From the NCBI GenBank assembly GCA_024688885.1, contig JAILDV010000011.1, positions 1 through 64,000 on the forward strand: a stretch of DNA of 64,000 nt, in the 5' to 3' direction. The first letter of the stretch is position 1; every line of letters starts with the position of its first letter. This stretch comes from Bacteroidaceae bacterium. Lineage in GTDB: Bacteria; Bacteroidota; Bacteroidia; Bacteroidales; Bacteroidaceae. Shown here in pieces: positions 52,262 to 61,107 of the stretch. Made by a program: the position numbers and the translations under genes. Below the pieces are notes generated by a model. That model was not told where the DNA came from and made no database searches. It saw nothing but the letters and a program-made list of their open reading frames with translations.

Positions 52262-53311
52262 CTATTGTTCCAGATGCTGCAATCCACCCGTAGCAGGAAA
52301 AAGCGTCAGTTTGGTGGTGGCGCCCTTGTTGAAGAGCGTTGGACTGAGCATGTCTATAGTACCGAACTGTGCGAACGGCAGTTCCTGCTCATATATGGCA
52401 CCCTGCATCGTACTGATAGTAACGTCTGCCATACTGGGCATATTGTACACCAACCCTTCAATTTTCCTTTTTGCCGTCTCTTTTGTATCTGGAAGAACCA
52501 CCGTATGTTTATCCTTTACTGAGAGGTAATAAGGATCTCCAGCCAAGTCGTCAGCATCAACAAAACCCAACTTACGGGAGAAGCGGAAGAACACATTCTC
52601 ATCCATATCCTCATAGGGTATGATGGTGAAGGATTTTGCCGTGAAAGTGGTGTCGCTATATCCAATGAAAAGCTGAGTTAAGGCTTCTTCCTGACGATTA
52701 AGCTCATCCAACACAATCTTGAGCGACGCACCATCTTTCGGCATTGACTCCACCTGCCCACGCTTGATGGAATTCTTGCTCTCTCTGATGTCGAGAATCT
52801 CCTGAGCCGTCAATTCAGCCATCTTGGCGGTGGAAGTGGCAGAAAGGATATCTTCTGTGAGATACTGACGGGAATCCATCTTATGGTTTGTGCTACGCGT
52901 TTCAGGGAGCACTTTTTCCTGAATGTCCGTGTGAGTGTTCACAGCCACCAAAATACCGCTGGGTGTCAGTTGCACCATCGGAGCCACAGTCTTGTCCTTC
53001 AATTTCACCGTATAAACTTTCGATGTGTCGGGCACTCCTTCCTGACCAACAGACAATGCCGTCATCGTCCAAGTGGTGGAAGGTTCTGCAGCCACCCCGC
53101 TGATGTGAAGATAGCGGTCTGCATATTTTGCAAATTCCCCAGGAGTGTACACCACCTTGACCGCTGAAGCATCCACCCTCAGCACTGTTTTCGGTAACAT
53201 ATAATTCACACCATTAGCTGCAATGCCTGGATTGAACTCCGTCACTTGTGTCTGAGCCATAGTGCAGAGTGACAAACTGACTGCCAATGCTGTGATGATA
53301 TTTCTTTTCAT
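52262..53311 (-). CDS. DUF4831-like exported protein
   Basis: The 349 residues have signal peptide MKRNIITALAVSLSLCTMAQ and then YMLPKTVLRVDASAVKVVYTPGEFAKYADRYLHI, the opening I associate with DUF4831, a Bacteroidota family. The rest is beta-rich with acidic loops. Role unknown. It lies 53 bp upstream of aqpZ on the same strand and 62 bp after nnrED, so the three may be one unit. Confidence 0.75.
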   Translation of the reverse strand: MKRNIITALAVSLSLCTMAQTQVTEFNPGIAANGVNYMLPKTVLRVDASAVKVVYTPGEFAKYADRYLHISGVAAEPSTTWTMTALSVGQEGVPDTSKVYTVKLKDKTVAPMVQLTPSGILVAVNTHTDIQEKVLPETRSTNHKMDSRQYLTEDILSATSTAKMAELTAQEILDIRESKNSIKRGQVESMPKDGASLKIVLDELNRQEEALTQLFIGYSDTTFTAKSFTIIPYEDMDENVFFRFSRKLGFVDADDLAGDPYYLSVKDKHTVVLPDTKETAKRKIEGLVYNMPSMADVTISTMQGAIYEQELPFAQFGTIDMLSPTLFNKGATTKLTLFPATGGLQHLEQ

Positions 53312-53373
53312 TCTTCGATGTTATTATCTCTATGCCCTAAACCCTCAGTTCAAATTATGCATTATGAATTAAC

Positions 53374-54918
53374 TTAAACCTTTCTCAACTCCTTGAAAGC
53401 CTTAGGCAAATAGTTGACAATATCCGTGGAAATTAGTCCTTCGTAAGAGAGATCTTCCGCTGCCAGGTCACCTGCCAAACCATGCAGATAAACACCCAAC
53501 CGCAAGGCAACCTCAGGATCATATGCCTGTGCCAGCAACGAGAGGATAACACCTGTCAGCACATCACCAGCACCCGCTGTTGCCATACCCGGATTACCTG
53601 TCGAGTTGAAATAGACATTTCCTAAAGGAGTTACGACAGCTGAATAAGCACCTTTAATCAAGATGTAGATGCGTTGACGCACCGCCAACTCACGTGTACG
53701 TTCCAGTTCTTCGTAGGAGTTGCGTGTTGTACTGATCAAGCCGAACAGTTCTTTCTTATGAGGCGTGAGGATGCAACGACGAGGCAACTGATTGATCCAA
53801 CCTCGATGCGAACCCAAAATAGTTAAGGCATCAGCATCAATGACCATCGCACACTTCGTCATGCTAACCTGCTCAATGAATGCCTGCACCGTATAGGCGG
53901 ATGTACCAATACCAGGACCTATCGCCATCGCATCGAATTCACTGGTGTCAAATGACTGACTGAAGCAGTTGGCATCCACATCAATGTTGAGCACAGCCTC
54001 TGGCACTGCCTCCTGCATGATGCGCACATTGCTTTCTGGCACCCGAATGGTCAGTTTCCCCAATCCGCTGCGCATACAAGCTCTTGCGCTAAGAATGGCT
54101 GCACCTGCCATACCTTTCTTTCCCGCAATGAGCACAGCATGCCCCATCGTTCCCTTGTGAGCAAACTTTGATCGCGTCTTGAGCATCGCCACCATATCTT
54201 TCTTCTCCGTAAAATTATAGAAGGTTGCCGTTTCCTCCGTGCCTGGATCAAGAAGACCAATGTCCAGCACCTCCCAATTGCCCACATACGACTCGTTCTC
54301 CGGAAAGAAGAACGCCAATTTGGGATATTGGATGGTATAAGTGTAATTTGCCTTGACAATGTGGTTCATCACATTATAAGTGTTGTCCTCACACATCAAG
54401 CCCGATGGCACATCAATCGACACGACAGTAGCAGGCGATGCGTTAATATACTTCACCACTGATGCAAAGCCACCGTTCAACGGACGCGACAACCCTGTAC
54501 CGAACAAACCATCGATAATCAAATCCCCATCCTCCAGTTTAGGAGGAGTGAATTGCGATGTCACTTCAGTAAACTCTACATTATGCACACCCATCATGTC
54601 CTTCTTCACATTCTGAAAGTCCAGCAAGCGTTGCTTGTTGAGTTGGCAATCAGGAGAAAGATTCCCTGAGGTGTTGAACAGATACACATATACCTTATAT
54701 TTTGCTTCGCTCAACATGCGGGCAATCGCCAACGCATCGCCACCATTGTTGCCAGGACCTGCAAATATCTTCATAGGGGTGTCGATAGTCCAACGAGAAC
54801 GAATCTTGTCAGCCACAGCACGAGAGGCACGTTCCATCAGATTGGCGGAACTGGCAAGTTCTTTTTCTATCGTATAGGCATCTACCGCTTTTAATTGAGC
54901 TGCTGATAAAACCTTCAT
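53374..54918 (-). CDS. nnr: bifunctional NAD(P)H-hydrate epimerase / ADP-dependent dehydratase
   Basis: The 514 residues combine an N-terminal epimerase (MKVLSAAQLKAVDAYTI, AGPGNNGGDALAIARML near 52-68) with a C-terminal ribokinase-like dehydratase (GHAVLIAGKKGMAGAAIL, GPGIGTSAYTVQ, GNPGMATAGAGDVLTGVILSLLAQ). It repairs NADH and NADPH damaged by hydration. The order is the usual fusion. A TATTTTTG box at 54961-54968 on the minus strand is its likely promoter. Confidence 0.95.
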   Translation of the reverse strand: MKVLSAAQLKAVDAYTIEKELASSANLMERASRAVADKIRSRWTIDTPMKIFAGPGNNGGDALAIARMLSEAKYKVYVYLFNTSGNLSPDCQLNKQRLLDFQNVKKDMMGVHNVEFTEVTSQFTPPKLEDGDLIIDGLFGTGLSRPLNGGFASVVKYINASPATVVSIDVPSGLMCEDNTYNVMNHIVKANYTYTIQYPKLAFFFPENESYVGNWEVLDIGLLDPGTEETATFYNFTEKKDMVAMLKTRSKFAHKGTMGHAVLIAGKKGMAGAAILSARACMRSGLGKLTIRVPESNVRIMQEAVPEAVLNIDVDANCFSQSFDTSEFDAMAIGPGIGTSAYTVQAFIEQVSMTKCAMVIDADALTILGSHRGWINQLPRRCILTPHKKELFGLISTTRNSYEELERTRELAVRQRIYILIKGAYSAVVTPLGNVYFNSTGNPGMATAGAGDVLTGVILSLLAQAYDPEVALRLGVYLHGLAGDLAAEDLSYEGLISTDIVNYLPKAFKELRKV

Positions 54919-55075
54919 ATTTCTGCGAAAATTTGCGAATGGAGATTCTCTTTATGTGTGCAAAAATAGTGAATCGACATTAAAAAAACGATGGAAAAAA
55001 GATAAAATAGCACTTCGAATGATGTTTTTTCACGTTATTCTTCCCGATTTTACCCTCAAATAGCGTTTTTTTGTG

Positions 55076-55083
55076 TAGCTTTG
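55076..55083 (+). promoter_or_regulatory. -7 promoter box for hpt
   Basis: TAGCTTTG matches TAnnTTTG, 28 bp before the start codon. No TTTG is seen 20 bp upstream. Confidence 0.5.
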
Positions 55084-55111
55084 CATAAAATTCAAGTTCA
55101 GCAACAAACCA

Positions 55112-55645
55112 ATGATCACAATAAAAGGCAAGCAATTTGAGCTGTTCATCCATCACGGACAAATCGCAGACAGGGTTGCCGCTTTGGCAGAGAAACTCAA
55201 TGCCGACTATAAGGGTAAGAACCCTATTCTCATCGCCATCCTCAATGGCGCATTCATCTTTGCGGCAGATCTTGTCAGACATCTTACATTCGATCACGAA
55301 ATTCAGTTTGTCAAGTACTCTTCCTATGAAGGGATGGACACCACTGGCAAAGTGAATGAACTTATCGGCCTTTCCCTAAGCATCGAAAACCGTGATGTCA
55401 TCATTGTCGAAGACATCATCGACACGGGCACTACCATGTACAACATCTTGCCCCAACTGAAGGCGAAAGGAGCCAAATCTGTGGAGATTGCCACCCTACT
55501 CATGAAACCCGGCAAACTGGCTGTTCCACTCGACGTGAAGTACTGCGCCATGCAGATTCCCAACGAATTCATCGTAGGCTACGGACTTGATTACGACGGA
55601 GTGGGACGCAACTACAAGAGCATCTATGTCGTGAAAGAGGGCTGA
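55112..55645 (+). CDS. hpt: hypoxanthine phosphoribosyltransferase
   Basis: The 177 residues contain ILNGAFIFAADLVRHL and the PRPP loop VIIVEDIIDTGTTMY (about 103-117), then LLMKPGKL and VGYGLDYDGVGRNY. Hpt salvages hypoxanthine and guanine to IMP and GMP with PRPP. It is followed by adk and obgE on the same strand, which form a gene run. Confidence 0.93.
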   Translation: MITIKGKQFELFIHHGQIADRVAALAEKLNADYKGKNPILIAILNGAFIFAADLVRHLTFDHEIQFVKYSSYEGMDTTGKVNELIGLSLSIENRDVIIVEDIIDTGTTMYNILPQLKAKGAKSVEIATLLMKPGKLAVPLDVKYCAMQIPNEFIVGYGLDYDGVGRNYKSIYVVKEG

Positions 55646-55703
55646 CACCATCATCTTCCCCACTCACCCCATTAAAAGACTAAATTCCTAACATAAACAA
55701 CAA

Positions 55704-56276
55704 ATGAAAAATATCATCATTTTTGGTGCACCAGGTTCTGGTAAAGGCACCTACAGCGACGAGATTGTCGCACGCTATGGTATGGGACACATCTCCACTG
55801 GCGATGTGCTCCGCAGTGAAATCAAGAACGGTACTGAACTCGGTAAGATTGCCAAAGGATACATCGACAACGGGCAGCTCATCCCCGATGAACTGATGAT
55901 TGACATCCTCGCCAAGACCTACGATGCACTCCCTGCAGGCAAAGGCGTCATCTTCGACGGTTTCCCACGCACCATCGCTCAGGCAGAGGCTCTCAAGAAG
56001 ATGCTTGCAGAACGCAAGCACGACATGGGTGTCATGATTGAACTCATCGTTGACGAAGAGACCCTCCTCGCCCGTCTCCTCAACCGTGCCATCGAGCAAG
56101 GTCGCGCCGACGACAACGAAGAGACCATCAAGAAGCGTTTCGAAGTGTATCACAAGCAGACAGAGCCACTCTCCAAGTGGTTTGAGCAGGAAGGCATCCG
56201 CAACACCTTCACTTGGAAAGGTTCCAAGGATGTGATGCTGGGCGAGATTTTCGCTTTCCTCGACACCCAGAAATAA
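55704..56276 (+). CDS. adk: adenylate kinase
   Basis: The 190 residues start [21 protein letters not shown] (P-loop at 8-15), with [11 protein letters not shown] and [13 protein letters not shown]. It is the short form without the zinc-type LID insert. Adk interconverts AMP, ADP and ATP. The stop overlaps the obgE start by one base (TAATG). Confidence 0.97.
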   Translation: MKNIIIFGAPGSGKGTYSDEIVARYGMGHISTGDVLRSEIKNGTELGKIAKGYIDNGQLIPDELMIDILAKTYDALPAGKGVIFDGFPRTIAQAEALKKMLAERKHDMGVMIELIVDEETLLARLLNRAIEQGRADDNEETIKKRFEVYHKQTEPLSKWFEQEGIRNTFTWKGSKDVMLGEIFAFLDTQK

Positions 56277-57460
56277 TGGATTCCAATTTCATTGATTACG
56301 TAAAGATCTATTGCCGTTCGGGGCGTGGTGGACGAGGTTCCACCCACATGCACCGTGCGAAATATTTACCGAAGGGTGGTCCCGACGGAGGCAATGGTGG
56401 TCGCGGTGGTCACGTCATTCTGCGTGGCAACCGCAACTACTGGACCTTGCTTCATCTGCGCTATGACCGTCACATTCAGGCAGAGCACGGTGGCAATGGT
56501 TCGAAGAACAAATCAAGCGGCAAGCAGGGAGCAAATGCCTACATCGAAGTGCCCTGTGGCACAGCGGTGTATGATGCCGAAACGGGCGAATACATCTGCG
56601 ACGTGACCGAACACGAGCAGGAAGTGATTCTGCTGAAAGGTGGTCGTGGAGGATTGGGCAACTTCAACTTCGCCACACCCACCAATAAGGCACCCCGCTA
56701 TGCACAACCCGGCGAGCCCATGCAGGAGCGCAGTTTCATTCTCGAACTGAAACTATTGGCAGACGTGGGACTCGTAGGTTTTCCCAATGCGGGTAAATCC
56801 ACCCTCGTCAACGCTATTTCTTCAGCCAAACCGAAGATTGACAACTACCCCTTCACCACACTCGAACCCTCTCTGGGCATCGTGTCCTATCGCGACGGAC
56901 GCTCCTTCGTCATTGCTGACATTCCCGGCATCATCGAGGGAGCAAGCGAGGGGCGTGGTTTGGGACTTCGTTTCCTCCGTCACATCGAGCGCAACTCTTT
57001 GTTGCTCTTCATGGTGCCAGCCGACACTGAAGATATCCGTCATGAATACGACGTGCTGCTCAACGAGTTGGCACAATTCAACCCTGATCTGCTCGACAAA
57101 GGACGTGTGCTCGCCATCACCAAGTGCGACCTTCTCGGACAAGACGACGAACTGAAGGAAATGCTCAAGGAAGGTCTTCCCGACGACATCCCCGTCATCT
57201 TCATCAGTTCGGTGGCACAACTGGGACTTCAGGAACTCAAGGACATCCTCTGGAAAGAGATGAACAGCGAAAGCAACAAAATCGCAGCCATCAACACCCA
57301 GGAGTCCATCATCCACTCTGCTAAGACCTTCGCCTACATGGACGACATTGCTGATGACGACGAGGGTTGGGGCGATGATGGTAGTCCTGAAGACGACGAT
57401 ATCGAATTCATCGACGAAGACGACATCGAAGACCTTGAAGACTTCGAGTACGAAGAATAA
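56276..57460 (+). CDS. obgE: GTPase ObgE/CgtA
   Basis: The ATG at 56276 overlaps the adk stop (TAATG) and gives the family N-terminus [21 protein letters not shown]. The 394 residues carry the glycine-rich Obg domain, the G domain with GFPNAGKST (about 169-177) and DIPGIIEG, and an acidic C-terminal tail ([15 protein letters not shown]). ObgE acts on 50S ribosome assembly and the stringent response. Confidence 0.97.
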   Translation: MDSNFIDYVKIYCRSGRGGRGSTHMHRAKYLPKGGPDGGNGGRGGHVILRGNRNYWTLLHLRYDRHIQAEHGGNGSKNKSSGKQGANAYIEVPCGTAVYDAETGEYICDVTEHEQEVILLKGGRGGLGNFNFATPTNKAPRYAQPGEPMQERSFILELKLLADVGLVGFPNAGKSTLVNAISSAKPKIDNYPFTTLEPSLGIVSYRDGRSFVIADIPGIIEGASEGRGLGLRFLRHIERNSLLLFMVPADTEDIRHEYDVLLNELAQFNPDLLDKGRVLAITKCDLLGQDDELKEMLKEGLPDDIPVIFISSVAQLGLQELKDILWKEMNSESNKIAAINTQESIIHSAKTFAYMDDIADDDEGWGDDGSPEDDDIEFIDEDDIEDLEDFEYEE

Positions 57461-57513
57461 TCTATCATTTTTTCATTTCCTCATTCCTTCATTTTTTCAT
57501 TTTTATATCTTCC

Positions 57514-58245
57514 GTGCATCTCTACCCCACTCCTTCACATATCACCGCCTTCTCCACCACAAGAGATGGCGGTGTTTCCATTCCCATTCCGCGACTCTTC
57601 ATGCCTCACCATCAGGTGCACGGCACCAAGACAGTCATTATCGATGATGATTTCCTCTCCAAGAATCCGCTCGAACAAGTGTTGGCGCTCGATGGAGTAG
57701 ATGCCCTCTCCACCCAACTCTCCGATGTCTTTGTTTGTGTGAAGACAGCCGACTGCATTCCCGTTCTCCTATGGGACGATGCAACTCACGTCGTCTCAGC
57801 TGTGCATGCAGGTTGGAAAGGCACACAGAAACGCATCGTCGAGGCTAACATCGATGTGCTTCAAACCACCTACGGTACACAACCGTCAAATCTTCACGCC
57901 ATCATAGGTCCAGGTATAGGACCCGAAAGTTTCGAAGTGGGCGACGAAGTCTATGACCTCTTTGCGCAGGCAGGTTTCCCGATGGAGCAACTGGCAAAAA
58001 AATACCCTATCATGCACCCCAACAATCCGCATGGTTCTCTCCCCCTTGGGGGAGGTGGAGAGGGTTTCCGTTGGCACATTGACCTTTGGGAATGCAACCG
58101 TCTGCAACTCCTCAAAAAAGGTGTCAACCCTGAAAACATCCATGTCTCAGGTATCGACACCTATACCAACTACGACCGCTTCTTCTCCGCCCGTCGTCAC
58201 ATCGATGGCAGAATCATCAACGGCATTATGGTAGTTGACTGTTGA
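57514..58245 (+). CDS. pgeF: PgeF/YfiH-like laccase-domain protein
   Basis: The GTG at 57514 gives 243 residues with HQVHGTK (about 33-39), KTADCIPVLLWDD and HAGWKGT, the His/Cys site of the YfiH fold, now known to correct peptidoglycan precursors wrongly bearing L-Ser, and also seen as purine-nucleoside phosphorylases. At about residues 168-184, NPHGSLPLGGGGEGFRW is encoded by DNA (58026-58071) matching the middle of the 140-bp intergenic repeat. The last residues VVDC and the stop are supplied by a reverse-oriented heptanucleotide repeat. Confidence 0.85.
   Translation: MHLYPTPSHITAFSTTRDGGVSIPIPRLFMPHHQVHGTKTVIIDDDFLSKNPLEQVLALDGVDALSTQLSDVFVCVKTADCIPVLLWDDATHVVSAVHAGWKGTQKRIVEANIDVLQTTYGTQPSNLHAIIGPGIGPESFEVGDEVYDLFAQAGFPMEQLAKKYPIMHPNNPHGSLPLGGGGEGFRWHIDLWECNRLQLLKKGVNPENIHVSGIDTYTNYDRFFSARRHIDGRIINGIMVVDC
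58026..58071 (+). repeat. fragment of the 140-bp repeat inside pgeF
   Basis: CCGCATGGTTCTCTCCCCC, TTGGGGGAGG and GGAGAGGGTTT match the hairpin part of repeat copies A and B, in frame within the gene. Confidence 0.65.
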
Positions 58246-58320
58246 TAGTTGACAGATTTTTCCATTAGGTATGCGTGCATCACGTTAGCCTAACTGTCAA
58301 TTGTCAACTGTCAACCCTTC
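58228..58320. repeat. inverted GTTGACW / CTGTCAAC arrays between two convergent genes
   Basis: GTTGACTGTTGATAGTTGACAG (58234-58255) is nearly the complement of 58294-58315. Both gene ends fall inside: pgeF stops at 58245 and the HAD gene at 58297. A long imperfect hairpin could terminate both. Confidence 0.65.
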
Positions 58321-59091
58321 AAAAACATTCTCCCATTCGTCACAGAATTCCTGCATCGAATGAAACAGCAGATTTGCCCCTTGATTGAGCAGCACCTCAT
58401 CGGGCAATGGTCCTGTATTCACTGCAATCGTGAACACCCCTGCAGCCACCCCTGCCTGCACCCCTAACGGCGCATTCTCCACCACAATAAAATTGTTCGC
58501 GGCAATCTCGCCACATGGTCTCCTCTCACCCTTCACGGAGGAGAGGGTCCTCTTATATTTCTCCATCCCCATCAGATATGGTTCCGGATTGGGTTTTCCA
58601 TACTTCACATCGAAAGCCGTCACCATCAGTTCTTGCCTGAAGATGTCAGGAAAATTCCGGTTCAACCTTTCCAGCAACGTCTTTTGCCCACTGCCTGTCA
58701 CCACCATCGGAACCACTCCGCTCGCCTTCACCTTGCAGAGCAATTCATACGCTCCGGGCATTCTTTCCGCTTTTGGACATTGATTAAACAAATTACTCTT
58801 ATACTGATAGATACGCTGTATTTCCTCATCCGTTGCTTCATATCCACGTTGACGCATAGAAACAATATTGATGGTACCAGCACCTGTGCGTCCCTCATGC
58901 ATGTACGCCTCCCATTCCGGCAAGTCCAGCCCGAAATGCGCCATCGTCTCATGCCAGCTTTTCGCATGATTCTTCATCGAGTCGAACAGCACCCCATCCA
59001 TATCAAACATCGCCGCCTTCAGCGCCATCCGCTCATATCCATGCTGCTCCAGATACCGCTCCACAGCATCTGCAATCATCCCATTCCTCAT
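58297..59091 (-). CDS. HAD-superfamily hydrolase (beta-phosphoglucomutase type)
   Basis: The 264 residues have FDMDGVLFDSMKNHAKSW (nucleophile Asp30, Asp32), TGSGQKTLLERL and KPNPEPYLMGMEKY, VVENAPLGVQAG, the four HAD motifs, with a helical cap. Such enzymes dephosphorylate or isomerise sugar phosphates. The insert KRTLSSVKGERRPCGE is encoded at 58508-58555 by DNA related to the 140-bp repeat. The first and last residues (MRNGM and GLTVDN) also fall in heptanucleotide repeats. Start may be ATG 59091 or 59079. Confidence 0.87.
   Translation of the reverse strand: MRNGMIADAVERYLEQHGYERMALKAAMFDMDGVLFDSMKNHAKSWHETMAHFGLDLPEWEAYMHEGRTGAGTINIVSMRQRGYEATDEEIQRIYQYKSNLFNQCPKAERMPGAYELLCKVKASGVVPMVVTGSGQKTLLERLNRNFPDIFRQELMVTAFDVKYGKPNPEPYLMGMEKYKRTLSSVKGERRPCGEIAANNFIVVENAPLGVQAGVAAGVFTIAVNTGPLPDEVLLNQGANLLFHSMQEFCDEWENVFEGLTVDN
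58508..58555 (+). repeat. fragment of the 140-bp repeat inside the HAD gene
   Basis: CACATGGTCTCCTCTCACCC then GGAGGAGAGGGTCCTC follow the order of the hairpin part of the repeat; it lies antisense to the gene and stays in frame. Confidence 0.5.
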
Positions 59092-59115
59092 TCCTAATTC
59101 CTCATTCCTAATTCA
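59083..59115. repeat. ATTCCTM heptanucleotide array at a gene junction
   Basis: ATTCCTC, ATTCCTA, ATTCCTC, ATTCCTA, ATTC. It encodes the last residues of the NUDIX protein (LGMRN) and the first of the HAD protein (MRNGM). Confidence 0.75.
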
Positions 59116-59747
59116 CTAACGATCTTCTCTACCTCTTCCTCACTAAATCCCTTCATCATCTCATGCCAGTCTTTCGTGTTCAGACGGATTTCCTTGCTGA
59201 TTTCCTCCAGCGCCACGCGCAGCATCTCCTCATGGTCGAAGGCAAGACGCTCAGGAATCTCATCCAGCGCAAACCACTTCGCCTGACTCGCATCGTCCAT
59301 CCCCTTCACCTCGCTCAGCTGCACCACGGAATAATAGGCGATGGTCAGCACACGCTCGCGGGGGTCCCTGTCGGGAGCCGTGAACGCATGGAACTGCTTC
59401 ACGAAAGGAGTCGTCAGTCCTGTTTCCTCCATCAACTCACGTCGGGCACCCTCCTCCGCCGACTCGTCCATCTCCAGAAAGCCGCCGGGGAACGCCCAAC
59501 ATCCCTTATAGGGTTCGCCGCCCCTCTCAATCAGCAGCACCTTCACCGTGTTACCGTCAAAACCGAAAATCACGTTATCCGTCGTCACGCTCGGATGCGG
59601 ATACTTGTATGCATACATCTTTTCTTCCATATCCATCGTATTGACGCTGTCCTCCTCACCCTCAGCGTGCGAAGGCACTCCCATTGAGCACCCCGCCAGT
59701 TGCATCACACAACCCATCACACAACCAAAGACAGACAGTCTGTTCAT
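59094..59747 (-). CDS. NUDIX hydrolase with a lipoprotein-type signal sequence
   Basis: The 217 residues hold a perfect NUDIX box at 89-111 (GX5EX7REUXEEXGU: G89, E95, R103-E104, E107-E108, G110). NUDIX enzymes hydrolyse nucleoside diphosphate derivatives, normally in the cytosol. The N-terminal 20 residues, however, read MNRLSVFGCVMGCVMQLAGC, a lipobox with Cys20, and a promoter box (TAACTTTG, 59771-59778) lies upstream so this part is transcribed. The family usually starts near MYAYKYPHPSV (residue 44), so the real protein may begin at an internal Met and be cytosolic. Confidence 0.85.
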   Translation of the reverse strand: MNRLSVFGCVMGCVMQLAGCSMGVPSHAEGEEDSVNTMDMEEKMYAYKYPHPSVTTDNVIFGFDGNTVKVLLIERGGEPYKGCWAFPGGFLEMDESAEEGARRELMEETGLTTPFVKQFHAFTAPDRDPRERVLTIAYYSVVQLSEVKGMDDASQAKWFALDEIPERLAFDHEEMLRVALEEISKEIRLNTKDWHEMMKGFSEEEVEKIVSELGMRN

Positions 59748-59770
59748 TTTTTCATTACTTAAATCTTCTG

Positions 59771-59778
59771 CAAAGTTA
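59771..59778 (-). promoter_or_regulatory. -7 promoter box for the NUDIX/HAD genes
   Basis: On the minus strand TAACTTTG, 23 bp upstream of ATG 59747; the -33 match is weak. Confidence 0.5.
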
Positions 59779-59822
59779 CGACTTTTTCACTTCGCAGAAA
59801 TGAAAAAAATGAAAAAAATGAC

Positions 59823-59967
59823 ATGCGCTTCGCTGAAATGGGATGATGAGAGAATGAAAATAAATCTGCTAAATCTGTGGTTAAATATATTTCCGTGCTT
59901 TCTGCGTTTTCTGTGTGAGCTATAAATCCGTATTTCCCGTGAATTTCTGTGTGAGCTATTAATCCGT
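59823..59967. repeat. short dispersed and direct repeats
   Basis: ATGCGCTTCGCTGAAATG (59823-59840) is shared with 798-815 (one mismatch) and partly with 60200-60215. TTTCTGTGTGAGCTAT is part of a 24-bp direct repeat at 59908-59931 and 59944-59967 (one mismatch). Confidence 0.65.
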
Positions 59968-59982
59968 GTGACAAAAAAGTTG

Positions 59983-59990
59983 TAACTTTG
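59983..59990 (+). promoter_or_regulatory. -7 promoter box for the DUF4250 gene
   Basis: TAACTTTG, 27 bp before the start codon at 60018. Confidence 0.5.
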
Positions 59991-60017
59991 CCGCCGAATC
60001 AATTATACGGAAATACC

Positions 60018-60200
60018 ATGGACAGATTACCAAAGGACACCACGATGCTGGTGTCGAGCATCAACATGCTGTTGAGGGACGGTGAGTTTGACTCGCTGGA
60101 GGATTTGTGTGCCTACTTCGAGCGCGATGTGGAGGAAGTGAAAGAGGAACTGCAGGAGTGCGGCTACACGTATGATGAGGAGCAGAAGCAGATAAAATGA
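60018..60200 (+). CDS. DUF4250-like small protein
   Basis: The start ATG 60018 gives a 60-residue protein, MDRLPKDTTMLVSSINMLLRD, with a helical, acidic body ending YTYDEEQKQIK. The LPKDxxMLxSxxNxxLRD opening followed by a two-helix motif and GYxYDEE matches DUF4250, a small conserved bacterial family of unknown role. The frame extends upstream but without a better start. Confidence 0.8.
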   Translation: MDRLPKDTTMLVSSINMLLRDGEFDSLEDLCAYFERDVEEVKEELQECGYTYDEEQKQIK

Positions 60201-60233
60201 GCTTCGTTGAAATGAAAAAATGAAGGGTGCAGC

Positions 60234-61076
60234 TTACTCGTAGCCGTACACCAGCCCATATTTCTCGTGAAGCGCACGGAGGGTTCCGTCCGCCTTCATC
60301 TGGGCGATGACGTCGTTGACGAGGGCGAGCAGGTCTTCCTGGCCTTGACGCATCAGCACACCAATTTCGCCGTTCGTGAAGGGAGTCCTGATGAGCGGAG
60401 CCGCAAGGCGCGGGTCATTCTTCACATACCACGGGGCTTCCGTAATCTCTGTAATCATCACATCAGCCTGCCCTTCCGCCACAAGACAAGGGATTTCCTC
60501 GTTTCGCTGATGAACGACAATGGTGGCATTGGTGAGACGCTCGTTGGCGAATTTCTCGTTCAATCCTCCCGGATTCACCATCACACGCACACCGGGCTGG
60601 TTAATGTCTGCCAACGAATGATAGTGGTTCACATCGGTGATGCAGCAAAGGATAGTCTTTCCGTTCTTCAGATAGCCGTCGCTCATCAGCATCGTCTCCT
60701 TGCGAGTGTCAGTAATGGTGATGCCTCCGATGGCGAGGTCAAACGTCTGCGGTTCCGCCTGCACGTCAGCAGTCAACGTAGGCCATGAGGTCTGCACATA
60801 TTCAATGCCGACGCCCAACCGCTCTGCTATCTTTTCAGCCATCTCTATTCCAAATCCCCAATAGTCGCCATTGCTCTCCTTGTAGGACAGCGGACGGTAG
60901 TCGCCGGTGGTGCCCACCAACAGTTTGCCCCGTTCCGTGATGCGCTGCACGGTGGGTTGTTGCAATGGAGCGTCTTCGCTGTCTGAACTGCATGAGGAAA
61001 ATGACATGATGCCACAAATGAAAAGGAGGGTGGCAAGCATCCATATTGTTCTGGAAGTTTGGGCTGAATTTGTCAT
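60234..61076 (-). CDS. PheC-like periplasmic binding-fold protein (possible cyclohexadienyl dehydratase)
   Basis: The 280 residues have a lipoprotein-type N-terminus (CGIMSFSSC) and a class-3 solute-binding fold: LLVGTTGDYRPLSYKE, TSWPTLTADV, VRVMVNPGGLNEKFAN, ITEITEAPWYV. The NPGG motif, the SWPTL segment and the Glu in the TE.TEA position are the marks of PheC, an enzyme derived from binding proteins that turns prephenate or arogenate into phenylpyruvate or phenylalanine. No ABC permease is nearby. The next gene is an NSS transporter. A plain binding protein is the alternative. Confidence 0.65.
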   Translation of the reverse strand: MTNSAQTSRTIWMLATLLFICGIMSFSSCSSDSEDAPLQQPTVQRITERGKLLVGTTGDYRPLSYKESNGDYWGFGIEMAEKIAERLGVGIEYVQTSWPTLTADVQAEPQTFDLAIGGITITDTRKETMLMSDGYLKNGKTILCCITDVNHYHSLADINQPGVRVMVNPGGLNEKFANERLTNATIVVHQRNEEIPCLVAEGQADVMITEITEAPWYVKNDPRLAAPLIRTPFTNGEIGVLMRQGQEDLLALVNDVIAQMKADGTLRALHEKYGLVYGYE

Positions 61077-61107
61077 GGAGTTTGAATTAGGAATTAAGAG
61101 TTAAGAA

